DNA of 64,000 bases from Zantedeschia hybrid cultivar (Eukaryota > Streptophyta > Magnoliopsida > Alismatales > Araceae): assembly GCA_030544215.1 (NCBI GenBank), contig JARZZO010000014.1, positions 14,666,234 to 14,730,233 of the forward strand. The letters run 5' to 3'. The translations under genes and the position numbers were made by a program. Below, piece after piece: positions 25,059-37,523 of this stretch. The notes below the pieces were generated by a model that saw only the letters and a program-made list of their open reading frames with translations, did no database searches and had not been told where the DNA came from. The first letter of the stretch is position 1. The number at the start of each line of letters is the position of its first letter.

Positions 25059-25089
<31 letters not shown>

Positions 25090-25090
<1 letters not shown>

Positions 25091-26810
25091 TAGCTAATAA
25101 CGCACTTCGTGCGAATACTTCCTTGAAAGAATAAATATAATTGTAAACAAACGATATAAAATAAATCAATATTTTATAATATCTAATATTAAATTAAAAA
25201 ATACCATTGGGGGAAGACATTATTTTATTGATTAAGTCTAGGGTTCTTGGCAAATGATTAGATACCTACCAAAGATGACAAACTGTGGACTTCATGTGAA
25301 CAAAAGGTAGACCCAAGAAGGTAGGAGGTGTCAACTTGATATGGCTTCAAGAATAAAAGTTTTCAACTCAATAAAAGGGAAATATTTATGACCTATTAAG
25401 ATGAAAATGTGAACAACATGAAACAATTATAATCAATTGTCAAAGCAAAATGGTTCTTATTTCTTACTAATACAAGGGAGAGTTTGATTTTTTTTCCACA
25501 CTTCAAAATAATTAGAGGAAACGGATACAAAGAACATTTCATGAAGTAAAGACAACCTTATAAACATACCAATTATAGGCACATCTTAAGTCTTCCTGAT
25601 TACAAGATATTAGGAAACCAACATTTCACTATTACGGACTACTTAGATACATCAAATGTTATGTGTTTGTTTTCAAAGCTTTAACGAACAAACAGGTGAT
25701 GAGGGTACGATCAATTTGTTGGGATAATGATAAAGAGCAACATATATCTAAATAACCTCAAATAGACATAAAGATGCACATATTCTTGGGTCTGAGTACC
25801 AAATATTTATCTAGCTTTCTTTTTCTCTTAAGTCATCCAAGTCTTTGATGAGATAGATATCTCATTTACCACCACATTCTCTCACCCCCACCCTCCATTT
25901 TCCATTGACCTATTTATAAATTTTACTTTTACATTAACAGGTTACATGTTTGATGAACAAAGGTTTTATGAATGTCAGTTAAAAAACTTATACCTTGTAA
26001 TATCTTAGATACATAATTTCTATTAATTTACAAGGAATAGAAGGGGAATGTTACATTTGCACATTATATTATCTGGGATTTGAACTTTACATAACTATTT
26101 CTGATAAATGTGAAGGATAAGGATACATTAGGGTAAAGACAAAAAAGGAGATATACAAGTTTTCTTACAAGATGGGGATAAAAATAGAATCACCACCTAA
26201 ACCGATAAGTATCACTTGGCATCTGATATCAAATAGATGCCCGAATGCAATTAGAAGCACATGCCTTTTAAGAGGAAAAAGAAGACACTTGAAACGTAAT
26301 CGAGTACTGCCCTTACCATTAAAATTCAAGTTCTAATCTCAAGAAATTCGAACAGTTGAAAAGGAATGAGAACAACAGGTTTTCCAAATAAGCTCATCTC
26401 TCCTGTGGGGTTCCAGGGGGACATAAAACACCATTGGTGGATGTCATTAGGAAACTCAGTATATCAACATCATGGAACTAAAAAAAAAAGGTCAACCTAT
26501 AATAAAATAAAATCAATTTCATGATCAAGACAAAAAATAAAGACCTATTGTGTACAATTCTAGGGATGTTCATAATTCGATTCAAACTGAAAACTAAATT
26601 GAATCAAGTGATTTGGTTCAGTCTGTTTGATTTGAATTTAAGTTTGGTTTGAATTGGTTTCATAAACATTTGAAACTAAACCAAACCAAAAAAATGAATA
26701 AATAAATTTAATATACATATATACTTTCTATTAATGTTATATACATAAATATATTAGTATTTTAGTGTCACATGTATATATTTATTGTAAATATATGTGT
26801 CATATATAGA
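25090..26810 (-). mobile_element. Second, non-autonomous Helitron (3' end clear, 5' end proposed)
   Basis: On the minus strand a hairpin with stem CGCAC/GTGCG (25101-25113) is followed by 7 nt and CTAG (25093-25090), then T. This is the same architecture as the end at 10114. A possible 5' end is at 26810, where the minus strand reads A then TCTATATATGAC. That would give a 1.7-kb element with no coding sequence. The 3' end is well supported; the 5' end is a guess by analogy with 25059. Confidence 0.5.
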
Positions 26811-28626
26811 TATCTTATATAAATCTAGTAGGGTCACGGGACCCACTAGCTTAAGGTTGGATCCGCCGCTGGCCGCAAACGAATCAATATGTTCAATGAA
26901 TAGCTCGAAAGATTACTCGATAACGGCTCGATTCGGCTCGTTTATTAATTAAATAAACAAGTTTCAATAAAAATTTAAACTTGATTCATAAAGGAGGTCA
27001 AATTTGAACACATGTGAACTCGACTCAGTTATGTTTGTGGATAGGTTCGTTTAAGAACTAGTTAAAAACTCGTTTAAATACTCATTAAAAAACTGTCTTA
27101 ATGCTCATTTAAATGCATCCAGTCATTCTATTTATGAATAAAGTTCATTATTGAGATATTTAACATTTTATAGAATTTTTATCAAATAATTTAAGATTAT
27201 ACGATGTTATACATAAAAATGACACGTTAAGAAAGCTAGTAGTTAAAAAGCACATTGTAAATAATCTGTAAATAGGATGGGAATTGGGAAAGGAACTATT
27301 CACGGCTTTGTTGGGGAGCGGCAGATGGGCCAGCACAGTCCAAGACCGGAAGTTTCACAAAGTAGGAGCCAGGACAACTTTTTAAAAGGCCATCTTTCTT
27401 GATTATTTTCAAGGGGAAATAGTAACACGGTTTTGTCAGTTATACGTATCAAAAATAGTGTTAAAAAATGATATTATTATATCATTAAAATAGGCGCCCT
27501 CGCAGGAGATAAAATAAACTTTTATTGTTTAATTTTTTTCAAATTGGCCCCGAGGTGTCTTAGACGGTGCAAGCTGATCACCGATTGGACGCTTCAAAAG
27601 AAATGAAAAATAAAAAATTATTATTAAGTTTGGCCCATTAAAAATATTTTTTTACTATTCATTGAGGTTCGATTTTTCATTTAAGATTTTTTAGGACATT
27701 CGATAAGTGATCAGCCTATATAGACGTTTAGAGCACCTTGAGCCGACTAGAAAAAAAATTAAAAAAAAAAAATTCACCCACTGCAATGACCCTACCTGCA
27801 ACGCCCAGGACATTGCAGAAAGTATTCATCAAGGGTTGTGGGCCGAGTTTCGTTTTGGGCTCGTCTGCTCAGAGGTTGAACTCGACCTCGACGAGTTCTT
27901 AATCGAGTCGAGTTTGAATAGAAAGATTGCCAACTCGGTCGAATTCGAGCCCAACGTAAATTGGTTGAGCCTAGTCTGAGCATGGTAAAATTTGGCTCAG
28001 CTCTACTCCTTTGCACCCTCACTAACCAGGTGAGCTAGCTGCCAGGTAAGAAGTTTGTAGGTGAACCATTTGACGAAGGATTCTATTCTATTTAGTGTTT
28101 TACACACGTATATATATGGAAAAGATTTGACGCACTCCAAAGGTCATCTAAGTTAGTTATGTCCTCTATTGAAATTCACCTACTTCATATTAAAAAAGAA
28201 TGAAATTTTTAATAATTTTTAAATATTCAAATAGACTTCTTGAGATTGCTTCCATCCCTGGACTTTAATTCACTGTCTAAATCTTAATGATCAATTAGAA
28301 CCGTCCAATTGAGTATGTATGAAAACTTAATATTTTTAAATATTAAAATAATGATTAAAAAATAAAAAGTTATCAGATTAACTTTTAAGATTGTTTCCAC
28401 CTTCTCATACTTTAGTTGTCATCCTCAAATAATGATGTATTTGATTGAATGACTACGATTAAGTTTTTCGATCCAACAACAACAATTGATCTCAAAAGGT
28501 AAAATCCAACTTAGACGAAGGTATTTGAATATTTTAAAATTTATAGTGAGTTTTTTTTTTTTTTTTGACATCAAAATAAAAAGATCTAAGGAAGCACATC
28601 TAAGTTAGATGCATTATAGCCGGCCC

Positions 28627-28658
<32 letters not shown>

Positions 28659-28725
28659 CTATATATGATCCATGTTACTAGCATTTTCTAAATGGGTGTT
28701 CCCTCAGTCAGTCCGGATCCTCTAA

Positions 28726-30078
28726 GGGTCTGTTTGGTTGCATGTAAAACATAAAACATAAAACCCTAAAACATAATAAGATGTAAAAGATTTTTTAAGG
28801 AAGTCAATTTACAAGAAAAATGAAAATGTAATTGACCATTTGACACTTCTGAAAATATTCTTTTAAAAATCTTTTTATTCATTTGTTTACCCGTAACATC
28901 TTTTCCTAAAAATGATTTCATACATTTGTTTGCTTAAAAAAAAATTAGCATTAATTTTTGTTTTTAACATAGATATGACAGACAATAGCTCAACTCTACA
29001 TTTGATTAGACAATTCAAATAAAAAAGGTCATATCTTCACATGATCAAAATTCGAACCTTAACATTAAAAGATATTTTTTTCTTTCTTTTTAATTTTCAG
29101 CTTGGGGTAAGTTTGGTCTGGTTCTACTTAAAATTATAATATTTTAAGTTTTAAGGCCATAAATATAAGTAATTCTAAAGGGAGAATAACTTATTGCACT
29201 GTTTGGGGATATTACGTCCCTGACGGTACAATCAAACTATAAACTTTTTTTTTTTAACCCCCAACATGCCCTACATGTCCATACAATTAGATTTTTGATT
29301 GGACATCCTAAAAAATAATAAAAATTCAAATCAAGGCTCGATGAACAGTAATATACTATTCATTGAGGATCAATTTTTTTATTTTCATAAACTTTTTTGA
29401 AGGCTTCTAATATAACCTACAAGCTCATATAATTTGATTTTTTATTGGACATCTCAAAAAAAGATGAAAGTTCAAAAATTGACCCCATATATTGTTCATT
29501 AGGGCTCGATTATTTTATTTTTTTCATATTTTTTGAGTTTTTTATGAAAGCCCCTGACATGTTTTACATGTCTATCTAATTCGATTTTAGATGGAACATC
29601 CCAAAAAAAGATGAAAATTTAAAAACCTAATCCCAATGAACACTATTTATGGAGCTAAGGTTTTTGAATTTTCATGTTTTTATGAGTTGTCTTATGAAAA
29701 ATCTAATTATACGAGGATGCAAGTAATGTTGTGGGCCTTCAAATTTTTTTTTTACTATGACAATGAAACAAGTTATTCTCTTCCACAAATATTGAATATT
29801 TTTAGCGAGTTACTTGTAACAACTGCAAAAGGAAAAGGAGGTAGGCACTTTTGCGCCGAGGGAAGAGGCCCACTATACTGAATGAACAGTTCTACTAGAG
29901 TCCTTCCAGAAAATGGCATATGAACTGTTTTTGGGGATGCACAATTGAGATTTAGGAGCAGTCAATGAAATGCTTTTCGTGTTAACTATGGTTTTACATG
30001 TTACCAAATAACTCACATGTCTCAACTTTTCCTAAAAACTGTTCCTGCGGCATGTTTTACAAGAAACCAAATGGACCC
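28726..30078. mobile_element. Harbinger/Tourist-like non-autonomous element with TAA duplications
   Basis: Left end GGGTCTGTTTGGTTGCATG (28726) and right end, read in reverse complement, GGGTCCATTTGGTTTCTTG (30078) are inverted repeats continuing to 'TAAAACA'. They match at 22 of the first 26 positions. Both ends are flanked by TAA (28723-28725 and 30079-30081), the 3-bp target duplication of PIF/Harbinger elements, and GGGTCTGTTTGG is a typical Tourist-type terminus. No transposase is seen in the 1.35 kb. Confidence 0.75.
29255..29690. repeat. Degenerate tandem repeat, 146-bp period, about 3 copies
   Basis: The motif ggacatc (ggaacatc in the third) occurs at 29301, 29447 and 29593. In each copy it is preceded by 'ac(a)agct/tgtc..ata(c)aatt(t)gattt' and followed by 'aaaaaaagatgaaa' and 'cattgagg / cattaggg' sequence. 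The array lies within the Harbinger-like element. Confidence 0.75.
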
Positions 30079-30275
30079 TAAGTGCATGTGAGGATGGGGC
30101 TCAGTAAGTACAGAGTGAGGGATCTAAGTTATCAGTTATTTATATTAATATTTGACTCAAGTTAAGTCAGGTTGGTCGAAGCCAACCCAATCCAACCTAT
30201 CTAATGTCTTAGCCCAAATCAAGCCTACCCTGGTTGGGTTCAACCTGACCCATTTGAATTCAACTTGACCCACCA

Positions 30276-31090
30276 AAAATTACTAGGGCTGTCAACGGGC
30301 TGGGCCCGGCTCGACTGCTTAACCCAGCACAGCCCGTGCTACAGTTTGGCCCGACCTGTGCTACAGCCTGGTCCAGCCCAACCCAGTCCGCATACATATT
30401 ACAAAGCCCGTGGGACCTAATGGGGGCCCGACTCGTGGCACTTCCCCTTCTCCTTCTATCGCCCCCTCCCAAGACTGATGCAGAATCTTGAACAAGCGAG
30501 GTATAGATGCCGATGTTGTCGTCTTCATCAGAGGAGGAAGAAGGAGATGAGTTGTAGAGCGAGAAAGAGCGATTCACATCTGGATCAACTGGAGCAACTG
30601 CGTAGGGTTGATGACCCCAGGGACGCTGCCCCCATCTGCCTTCAACATGTACATCACCTCTGTGTACGCTGCAGCCGTCGGCCCCTTGTAGACGGCGGCA
30701 GCAACGAGGTCCCAACGGCGGCCAAAAAGGGTCCCCTTGGTGAGGAACTCGTGGGCGAGGTGCCCGGCCAGAAGCTTCCCACCTCGGGAGCCTCCGGTCG
30801 CCAGGATCTGCTGCTGCGGCTGTGGCGGCACCGTCGACGGGAGAGTTGGATCCGCTTTCGCAATGCTTATCGGGCCTGGATCCGAATGGACTGGCGCTGG
30901 TGCTGGGGAAGTAGGGTCTGCGATCACGAGAGAGACATCTGCCTCGGGCTACCGGGCTCAACCCATCGGCCCATTTTTAGGCCCGACTTTGGTCCGCGTG
31001 CTTAGAGTATCGGCCCGAAATGTAACCCGCATCTGGCCTAGCCCGGAAACCCACTGGCCGTCCCAGCCCATTGACAGCCCTAAATATTAC
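30276..31090. mobile_element. hAT-like element with captured coding sequence, flanked by 8-bp duplications
   Basis: The element is 30284-31082. The left terminus TAGGGCTGTCAACGGGCTGG and the reverse complement of the right terminus TAGGGCTGTCAATGGGCTGG differ at one base in 20. Flanking 8-mers are aaaattac (30276-30283) and aatattac (31083-31090), 7 of 8 identical, as expected for a hAT target duplication. No transposase is present. The middle is GC-rich and codon-like (see the next entry). Confidence 0.8.
30480..30960 (-). pseudogene. Captured host-gene fragment inside the hAT-like element
   Basis: One minus-strand frame (30927-30574) is open for 117 codons. It reads smoothly: ILATGGSRGGKLLAGHLAHE, then FLTKGTLFGRRWDLVAAAVY, then ADGGSVPGVINPTQLLQ. 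It has the low-gap, GC-rich composition of a real plant exon, unlike the surrounding AT-rich DNA. I do not recognise the family with certainty. Upstream, a different minus frame is also open (from 30961), so the frame may be shifted or the two are overlapping chance frames. No functional gene is claimed. Confidence 0.45.
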
Positions 31091-32910
31091 AGCCCCAATC
31101 TCATTTGTCCAAGGAGCGCCAAAAAGATATATACATTTTTTCTTCATCTTCCCCCCAGCCCGGCCTGGGCCAGATGCTAAATAAAGGGAATTAAGCAGCG
31201 GAATTAAGCCCATGAAAATTTTGGGCCGAGCTTGTAACAAAATTTGAGCCAATTCTTATTTTCAAGCTGAGAGAGGCCCAAAAGCCTGACAGAAAATGGG
31301 CTTTCCGCTTCCAACCGAACGCCAAAAATTGGCAAGTCCCGTAGAGTAGTGCCAAACCTTAGGCAGCTCCCATCTTTTCACCGTTCGGGCTGCCTCCATC
31401 TTCTTTTCCACTAGAACATTTTTCTACACCTCTCAGTATTAATGGTATCCTCTTTCGGCATTTGGCCTGCCCCCGATACCCACTATAGTCATCATAGTTT
31501 AGAATTATGACTTAGGTCACACATAAAGATTGGGATCTTTTATTTTATTCTTTTTACATCATTTATATTCCGCTCAATTTGATTGATTAATCTATTAAGA
31601 TAGACAAGAAGTGAGACAGGAAAATAGTAACTTTTTTATTTTTTAAAAGATTCCTAACTAAAATATAAATAATAATAATAAAAAGTAAAGAAGAAGATCT
31701 CAATCCTACATATGATGCTGAAGGGGGTGGAATTGCCTCCCCCCCTCCCCAAGGCCTTCCAAACTTATTTTACCTTTTCTTCTTCACATTAAAAGACAAG
31801 CCCTCTTTGTTGAAACTTTCTGTTGTTTCCTTCAGCCCCGCCCTAGTTCATCCCCTTCCATTCTTTCCCACTGACGAGCGACGACATAGCATTAGAATGG
31901 ACAATTAGCATAGTGATCACCTGCCGCAGTAACATCAGATCAAGCAATATCCAACACATGGTATCGAGTTACTTGTAGGAATGTAAATGACAATGGATAA
32001 CTTGATTATTCAACCAAGGATTCATTTTGTGTGTAGTAAAGTGCAGTAAAATCTAGATTGAAAATCGTAATTAGCTAAAAGGAAGATTTTAGAGGTCAAC
32101 TACTTTTAAAATACAGTAATTTACGATACTCCACACATAAAATAATTTGCAACAGTCTAAATATAAGGACTTATTGTTTTGTCTATTTACAATATTTTGC
32201 AGTATTTTACCACACATCAAATAACCCCCAAATTATGCAGGACATTAGTAGACAGTTTTGTTAAAACCAACATGAATAACAAATAAATTAACCAAAAAAA
32301 AAAACTTTTAACCGAATGCATGTATCTAGTATGTTGTGCGGATGACTTGATCTAAAACGAACTCGGATGGCATGGGGTAAGAGTCAGATTTGGACTCTGA
32401 TCACCTATGGGTGGGAGTTTAGAAAGGGTTCGGATTGAGAGCGACTACTAAGGTTTCTCCCCTCTATAAATATGTGTAACCTCCAAAGAGCGGCTCACCA
32501 CCATGAGGGTCGAGTGCGTGGAGGGAAAGTGTCAAAGAGAAAGAGTGTAAAATTTCTTTTCTTAATGAAAAGAGCTTGACTTTTTCTAATTGATTTTTCG
32601 TTCTCTCTTGTGTGAGTGTGTGCGTTTGGTCATCTCTGGATCCTAGTCGCTACAATACTGAGAATCCGATTCTTTGACCTACTACTGGTTTATAGGTCAG
32701 GTAACCGGAATTTTTCTAAACGGATCAAAACCATACTAACTATTTGCCCTTCCTTCCCAAACTTTCTGCCTCCGTATTTACGTTCGTTGTTATTCACGTG
32801 TTAGAGTCTAGTACATGATTTAAAGGATAAAGTAAAATATGTTTAAATAAATAATATGTTCTCTGTTTAAGGTGGCCTTAAAAGTTGTAATTTGGAGTAG
32901 AAATTATCTA

Positions 32911-33057
32911 CCGGTAAGCTTAGACTGAACTCAGTTACTGTAAAGAGGGAATGATCGAATCTTTCATAAACACCTGAATGGTAAAAACACCCTGTGAGGG
33001 GTTTTTTGTGAAAAGTTTTTCTCACTGCACTGACTCAGTTCAATCCAAGCTTCGGAA
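32911..33057. mobile_element. Inverted-repeat MITE family, copy B
   Basis: The left arm contains 'gactgaactcagttactgta' and the right arm contains 'cactgcactgactcagttca', inverted relative to each other. Between them are 'gaatctttcataaa' and 'gaaaagtttttctc', which also occur in the other copies. Confidence 0.6.
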
Positions 33058-34613
33058 GATCTCTACTTGTAACTTTAATATTTTCAAGTGTGTTTGACAT
33101 TGAGCGGATGTATTGCAAGACTCAGCTGTTGGTCCGCAGCCTAACAAACCTCGTGATATCTTCTAAGCCAGTACGTAGTGTCCACTAGCCTTCGTCAGCT
33201 CGTCGAACAGTGAACACGCCGATTCACAAATCTATCCGCCATGTATAGATCTACTTTGCTTTGAGAAGTCTGTCCCGGCACCTGTGAGTCATGACTAACC
33301 TCCTTCCCCGACAGTGCAGACGCCCTCTAAAAGAGGAGAACAACGCCTGCATGCAGACATCCCTTCCCTTCAGGTGAACGAGGAGCTGCTTCTGGGTCAC
33401 TGGCACCGCCACTGGGTCTGAGGAGGGGGTGTACTGTTCCCTCCGATGCCTGTGTTTGGGCCAAGGTGATGAACTGATCACGATGCTCCAGTGGATGCGT
33501 CCCCACTGCCCTCCCTCAGGAGTGTGTTCACCTCGAATGAGGCTTTTTATATGTTGATTTTTGCCGGCTGAGGTGATGATACGGAGCGTTGGAAGAAGCA
33601 TGCATGGAATAACTGGCCGGCAGGGATGATTCGTAATATGCCTCTAGATTGGAATAATATCGTGTGCCTGATGCTGCTGGGGAATAGCAATCTTCTTGCT
33701 GCTTCAGTGTTCTGCTTTCTCTTTAAGCAGAGATTTCTGAAAAGGATATGCCTGTGAAATATGTTACAATGAGTGGATGACAGGGAACACAACGCTTGTA
33801 GGAATGGTAAGCTTCTATGTATACTAACCGTGCATGATCCATTCTGATACCTGTGGCGTTTGCATGGAAAATGAGAACTAAGTTCTTCTAAGAAAGCTTG
33901 ATCATGAACGCCGGAACGTACAACGTCCTTGGATGATATCCATGCGCCACACGTTACAAATCAGTACACAGGAAGAACGCCCCAAGTTAACCTGTTATGT
34001 GTCAATTCACCAGGTCATCTTCCTAAATCTTTGTTTTTTTTCTCCCTCTTACTGCTAGTGACCCGGCGGCACTGAGAGGAGGTCCTCTTTAGTGCCTTGT
34101 TCGACAAAAGTCCAACAGTGCAGAGAAGAGGAGGGCCCAAGTATTTGCAAATTTTTTGGAGCAAGTGAAGGATTTAAACCTGCCCCCCTCCTTCTCTCTG
34201 CACTGCTGAACTTGATCTCAACTCCACTTCACGTGGTTATTACTAGTTTGCACTTTGCTTGTTAAGTGTTAAATTATGATGCCAATTTTCCGATCATCTA
34301 GTTAAGAGGACAGATCTTTTTCTTGTCTTCCTCTAGACGACCTGCTATGCGTGCTATGTAGTTAACAGTTATCATGCATAGCTAGCATGTCTTATTTTAG
34401 AGTTGAGATCGTTTAGGGTTCTTAACGGACTGTAGACGGTCAGTAAAGAGAAGAGGAGAGAAGCTAAAATTTTGCAATCACGGGAGTACCAGTGAAATGG
34501 GTTTTAACAATTTTTGGCTCTCTTCTTCCTCTCTTTATTAATCGTCTATAGTTCACCTAAGACCCAGGACTATCTCAATTCCTTATTTTATTTCTACAGG
34601 GGACTTTGTTCAG

Positions 34614-35241
34614 GAATCAGGGTTTGCACGTGCAGCTACTTTCCCTTTCTCTCGCACCGAACGAAGCCCTCGTCAGGCGGAACCGTCGCCAATTTTACCG
34701 GTTGAACATCGCCAATTCAGGTGACCTCGTCGAGTGGAGACCGTCCTCTTGGGTGGGGGGAGGTTACTCCGGGGACTCCCCTGTCCCCTCCATTGTCTGG
34801 TTCTATTTCTCCCTTTTTTGTTTGCTTGCTACCGTCCGCCACTGCCAGCGGCCATCTCCTTCCTTCTGAGCCTACCGCCACCCCTCCACCATTCATGTTT
34901 ACACGCCTTTGCTCGTGTGTTATTCCGAGCTCTTCGACCTCGGCTGCTTCTCGTTTCAGCCTTTCCTCGCCTTTAGATGGCGTTGCTCTTGTTGTGCCAG
35001 TCTCATCGACAGTAGGCGTCGGCTAGCGGAGTTGCTTTCAGTTAACTGGAGGATTCCGGCAATCACCGGAGTTTTTGTTTCTTTGGGGCTCGTTTGTAAT
35101 TCTTTTGGTTGCGTGCGTTCTACTATATTTTTCCTTATGGCTATGCTTAGCATGGGTTCCATCTCCTCCCTGATATACTCCCTGTAACGTTTGCATGTGA
35201 AATTTAATGGCAGCTTTAATGGTTAAAAAAAAAAGAATCAG
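34614..35241 (+). mobile_element. Poly(A) retroposon with 7-bp target duplication
   Basis: The insert 34621-35234 ends in a poly(A) run (35225-35234). It is flanked by gaatcag at 34614-34620 and 35235-35241. The 5' two-thirds is GC-rich and the 3' end reads ...gtttgcatgtgaaatttaatggcagc before the tail, resembling plant LINE 3' ends. No complete protein is encoded. It resembles the GC-rich poly(A) segment at 62.75-63.82 kb in composition and layout. Confidence 0.55.
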
Positions 35242-35249
35242 AAACAGGC

Positions 35250-37160
35250 ATATCCCGGTCGAATATTCGCAGTTAACTAGTAGAACAAATCCTTGATTCG
35301 TCGCCAAAAAATGTCAAACAGTGGGCAAAAGGACCGATCTTGAAGGTCAAATGTAACAAAATCTTCATGTGGGTAGTGCCCCACTCACCTCATGGAGAAT
35401 CCCAAATAAATGTACTCTATTTATGGAGTACCATCCAGCTTAGCCAGTCGGTCAGAACTAATGAGGCTGGTGTCTGTGCCCTCATTTGTCAGGTTGGAGA
35501 TAAATTTACTATTTGATCAAAAAAATAGGTGAAATATTAATTCGCCTTTAACTTTTGTGAGTTGGAGGTGTATTAGAGTACAGAAAACAAAGTCTAGTCG
35601 TCTCTTCATAACTGAAGTACAAGATTGCTATGAAGAGACCTAAAACCCTAATGACCATAGATGCAACTCATAGGTGTCACCCTTAGTTTCCTCTCTTTAC
35701 CTGAATCTAGAGACCTTTATGTGGGTTATGTTCCTAAAACAGAGCATCTTCTCGCAAATTCATGTCATTAGGGCGTGTTTGGCATCGAGAAGATATAAAG
35801 GAAGCCCAACACCTTCACCTCATTATCAAAACATTCTTCGGTTTGAAAATTTAAGCCTAAAAGTGTACTGCAGGCATCAACACGACGAGCTCTGGGATAC
35901 ATAATGATCGACTGAATAGTGGAATTTCAAGCTTTAATGTGTGCTCCTCTCTTGGTGAATGACCCGAGTATTTGCATCACTCAGTGAGTGAACCGACGTG
36001 AGTCAATTCCATAATTTAGACAAAAAAAAAAGAACTTAATGAGTTTGATCGCACCATGCGATCGAACACCATAGTGCGAAGATATTTTTCACTTACTCTC
36101 CTCCAGAAAAAACGAAAGAAATAAAATGAAAAAAGCCGCCTCACAATTCACACCTTTAAAAGGCCCGGTTACCTTCGACTCTTGAGTATGCAGAGCTTTT
36201 GCCTTCTGTATCATTCAAGTGGACTAGTCATTAACAATTATTAGATCATAGTGATTAAAATCTCTGTAATGTGTGACATTTGACTAAACAGATGGCTAAA
36301 GCGCCATGGCATAATTTCATCTAGCAAAGAACGCAATCGTCTTTGAACCAAAAGAGAACCATTACCCAGCAGCTAGCTAGGATCACTGAAGAAACACCTC
36401 CCATCTTCTTCCCTAGATGGCCCTTATCCCCCTAAGGTAATTAAACTAAACAAAAACTCTCCAACTTTTGTGTGTGTTGAATTTCCACAAAAAATGCAAC
36501 TTATGCATGCATGATTTGAACAAATGGATATTACCATTCAATATCCCTACACACAAAAAGAAGTCTATAAAATGGAAAGTTAGGGTTAATTCATCTGATG
36601 AGTAAGTCTAAACTTTGCAAGTTCCATCCCAATCACCTCCGAGGCTTGTCCAGAGCATAGTTAGTTAAATATAATATTATACACTTATAATTTGCGTACG
36701 TTTGAATTTTCAAATTAAACTTTCATATGTCTCACTGAACCAAAAAAATATAGAAAAATATTCATTTTTGACACTAATCAATCATTTTATTCACATATAA
36801 TATAAAAATGTTTAATACTTTCTATTTAATACATTATGCTATTAAATTAAGATAAGACTTTTGCTATTTTACTATTTAAATATCTTTTAAGATATAAAAT
36901 TTATATATGTCCTATCAAAATTTTTTAATCTTTTAATTGTTTGACTGATTTTCTTTTTACCATCTTATTCAAATTTTAAACCGAATTATACTCGGACATA
37001 TTTTTATCGTATAATACGACACCATATTTAAGTATTTAACTAACTATGATCCATAGACACTCCCACTTAAGTGGCAAGATGCTTCTTCTTTCTTGGAAGG
37101 GAAAATTACTCTTTTCTCTTTGAACATTAGAAAGGAATATTACTCACGGATCTAATTTGT
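35250..37160. other. AT-rich intergenic sequence
   Basis: No gene, RNA or defined repeat could be supported. Open frames are short and without motifs. Confidence 0.4.
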
Positions 37161-37523
37161 GTCTGATCAATGTGGATGTGTTTGAAACATATCTTTCAAT
37201 CTAAAAGAAGAGAAGTGCTATCTGAGATGGAAAGGCCCCAACTCCCAAGCCTGTCATTTTCTTATCCCGCGATGCCCCGACCCCGAATGGAGAGAGGCGG
37301 TTGGCCGGGGGACCCCTGCCTCCATTATATATGCCTCTCCCCCCTCTTCTTCCAAGTTCTAACCTTGTTTGTTCCCACTTTCTTGTCTTCTTCCTCATCT
37401 TGGGATCTTCCCGAGTCGCGTCATACCAAAGATCACAAATCAGCTAAATAGTTCACCAATTGCCCAAAAACGATATACTTGTAAATAGTTGATCAATTGT
37501 CAAAGAAACTTTCATGCCCATCC

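Larger units (their letters stand above)
10114..25059 (-). mobile_element. Helitron, about 14.9 kb, near-autonomous
   Basis: This is a rolling-circle transposon on the minus strand. 3' end: a 15-nt hairpin with stem ACGCGC/GCGCGT and a GAA loop (10126-10140), then 8 nt, then CTAG (10117-10114) followed by T, as in Helitrons. Proposed 5' end: A followed by TCTATATATC at 25060-25050, the expected A^T insertion context. Inside, in transposon orientation: a truncated copy of its own 3' region, LINE fragments in a tandem duplication, the Rep/helicase gene, an RPA70-like gene, captured DUF936 exons, and the 3' end. The 3' end and gene content are solid. The 5' end is inference. The truncated 3'-region copy at 23540-24040 suggests the 5' segment may derive from a related, shorter Helitron fused or nested with the autonomous one, whose own 5' end would then lie between 21.2 and 23.5 kb. 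Confidence 0.8.

Noticed and set aside
30260..30961. A 233-codon minus-strand frame as an intact gene
   Set aside because: It spans the hAT terminus and mixes low-complexity sequence. A second frame over the same stretch reads better, so at most it is a captured fragment.
32330..32660. Possible solo LTR (TATA-like 'ctataaatatgtg', TG...CA ends)
   Set aside because: The 5-bp flanks do not match and no primer-binding or polypurine site could be tied to it.
33251..33792. Two overlapping minus-strand open frames of 116 and 81 codons
   Set aside because: No recognised domain, no splice support, and the composition is not gene-like.
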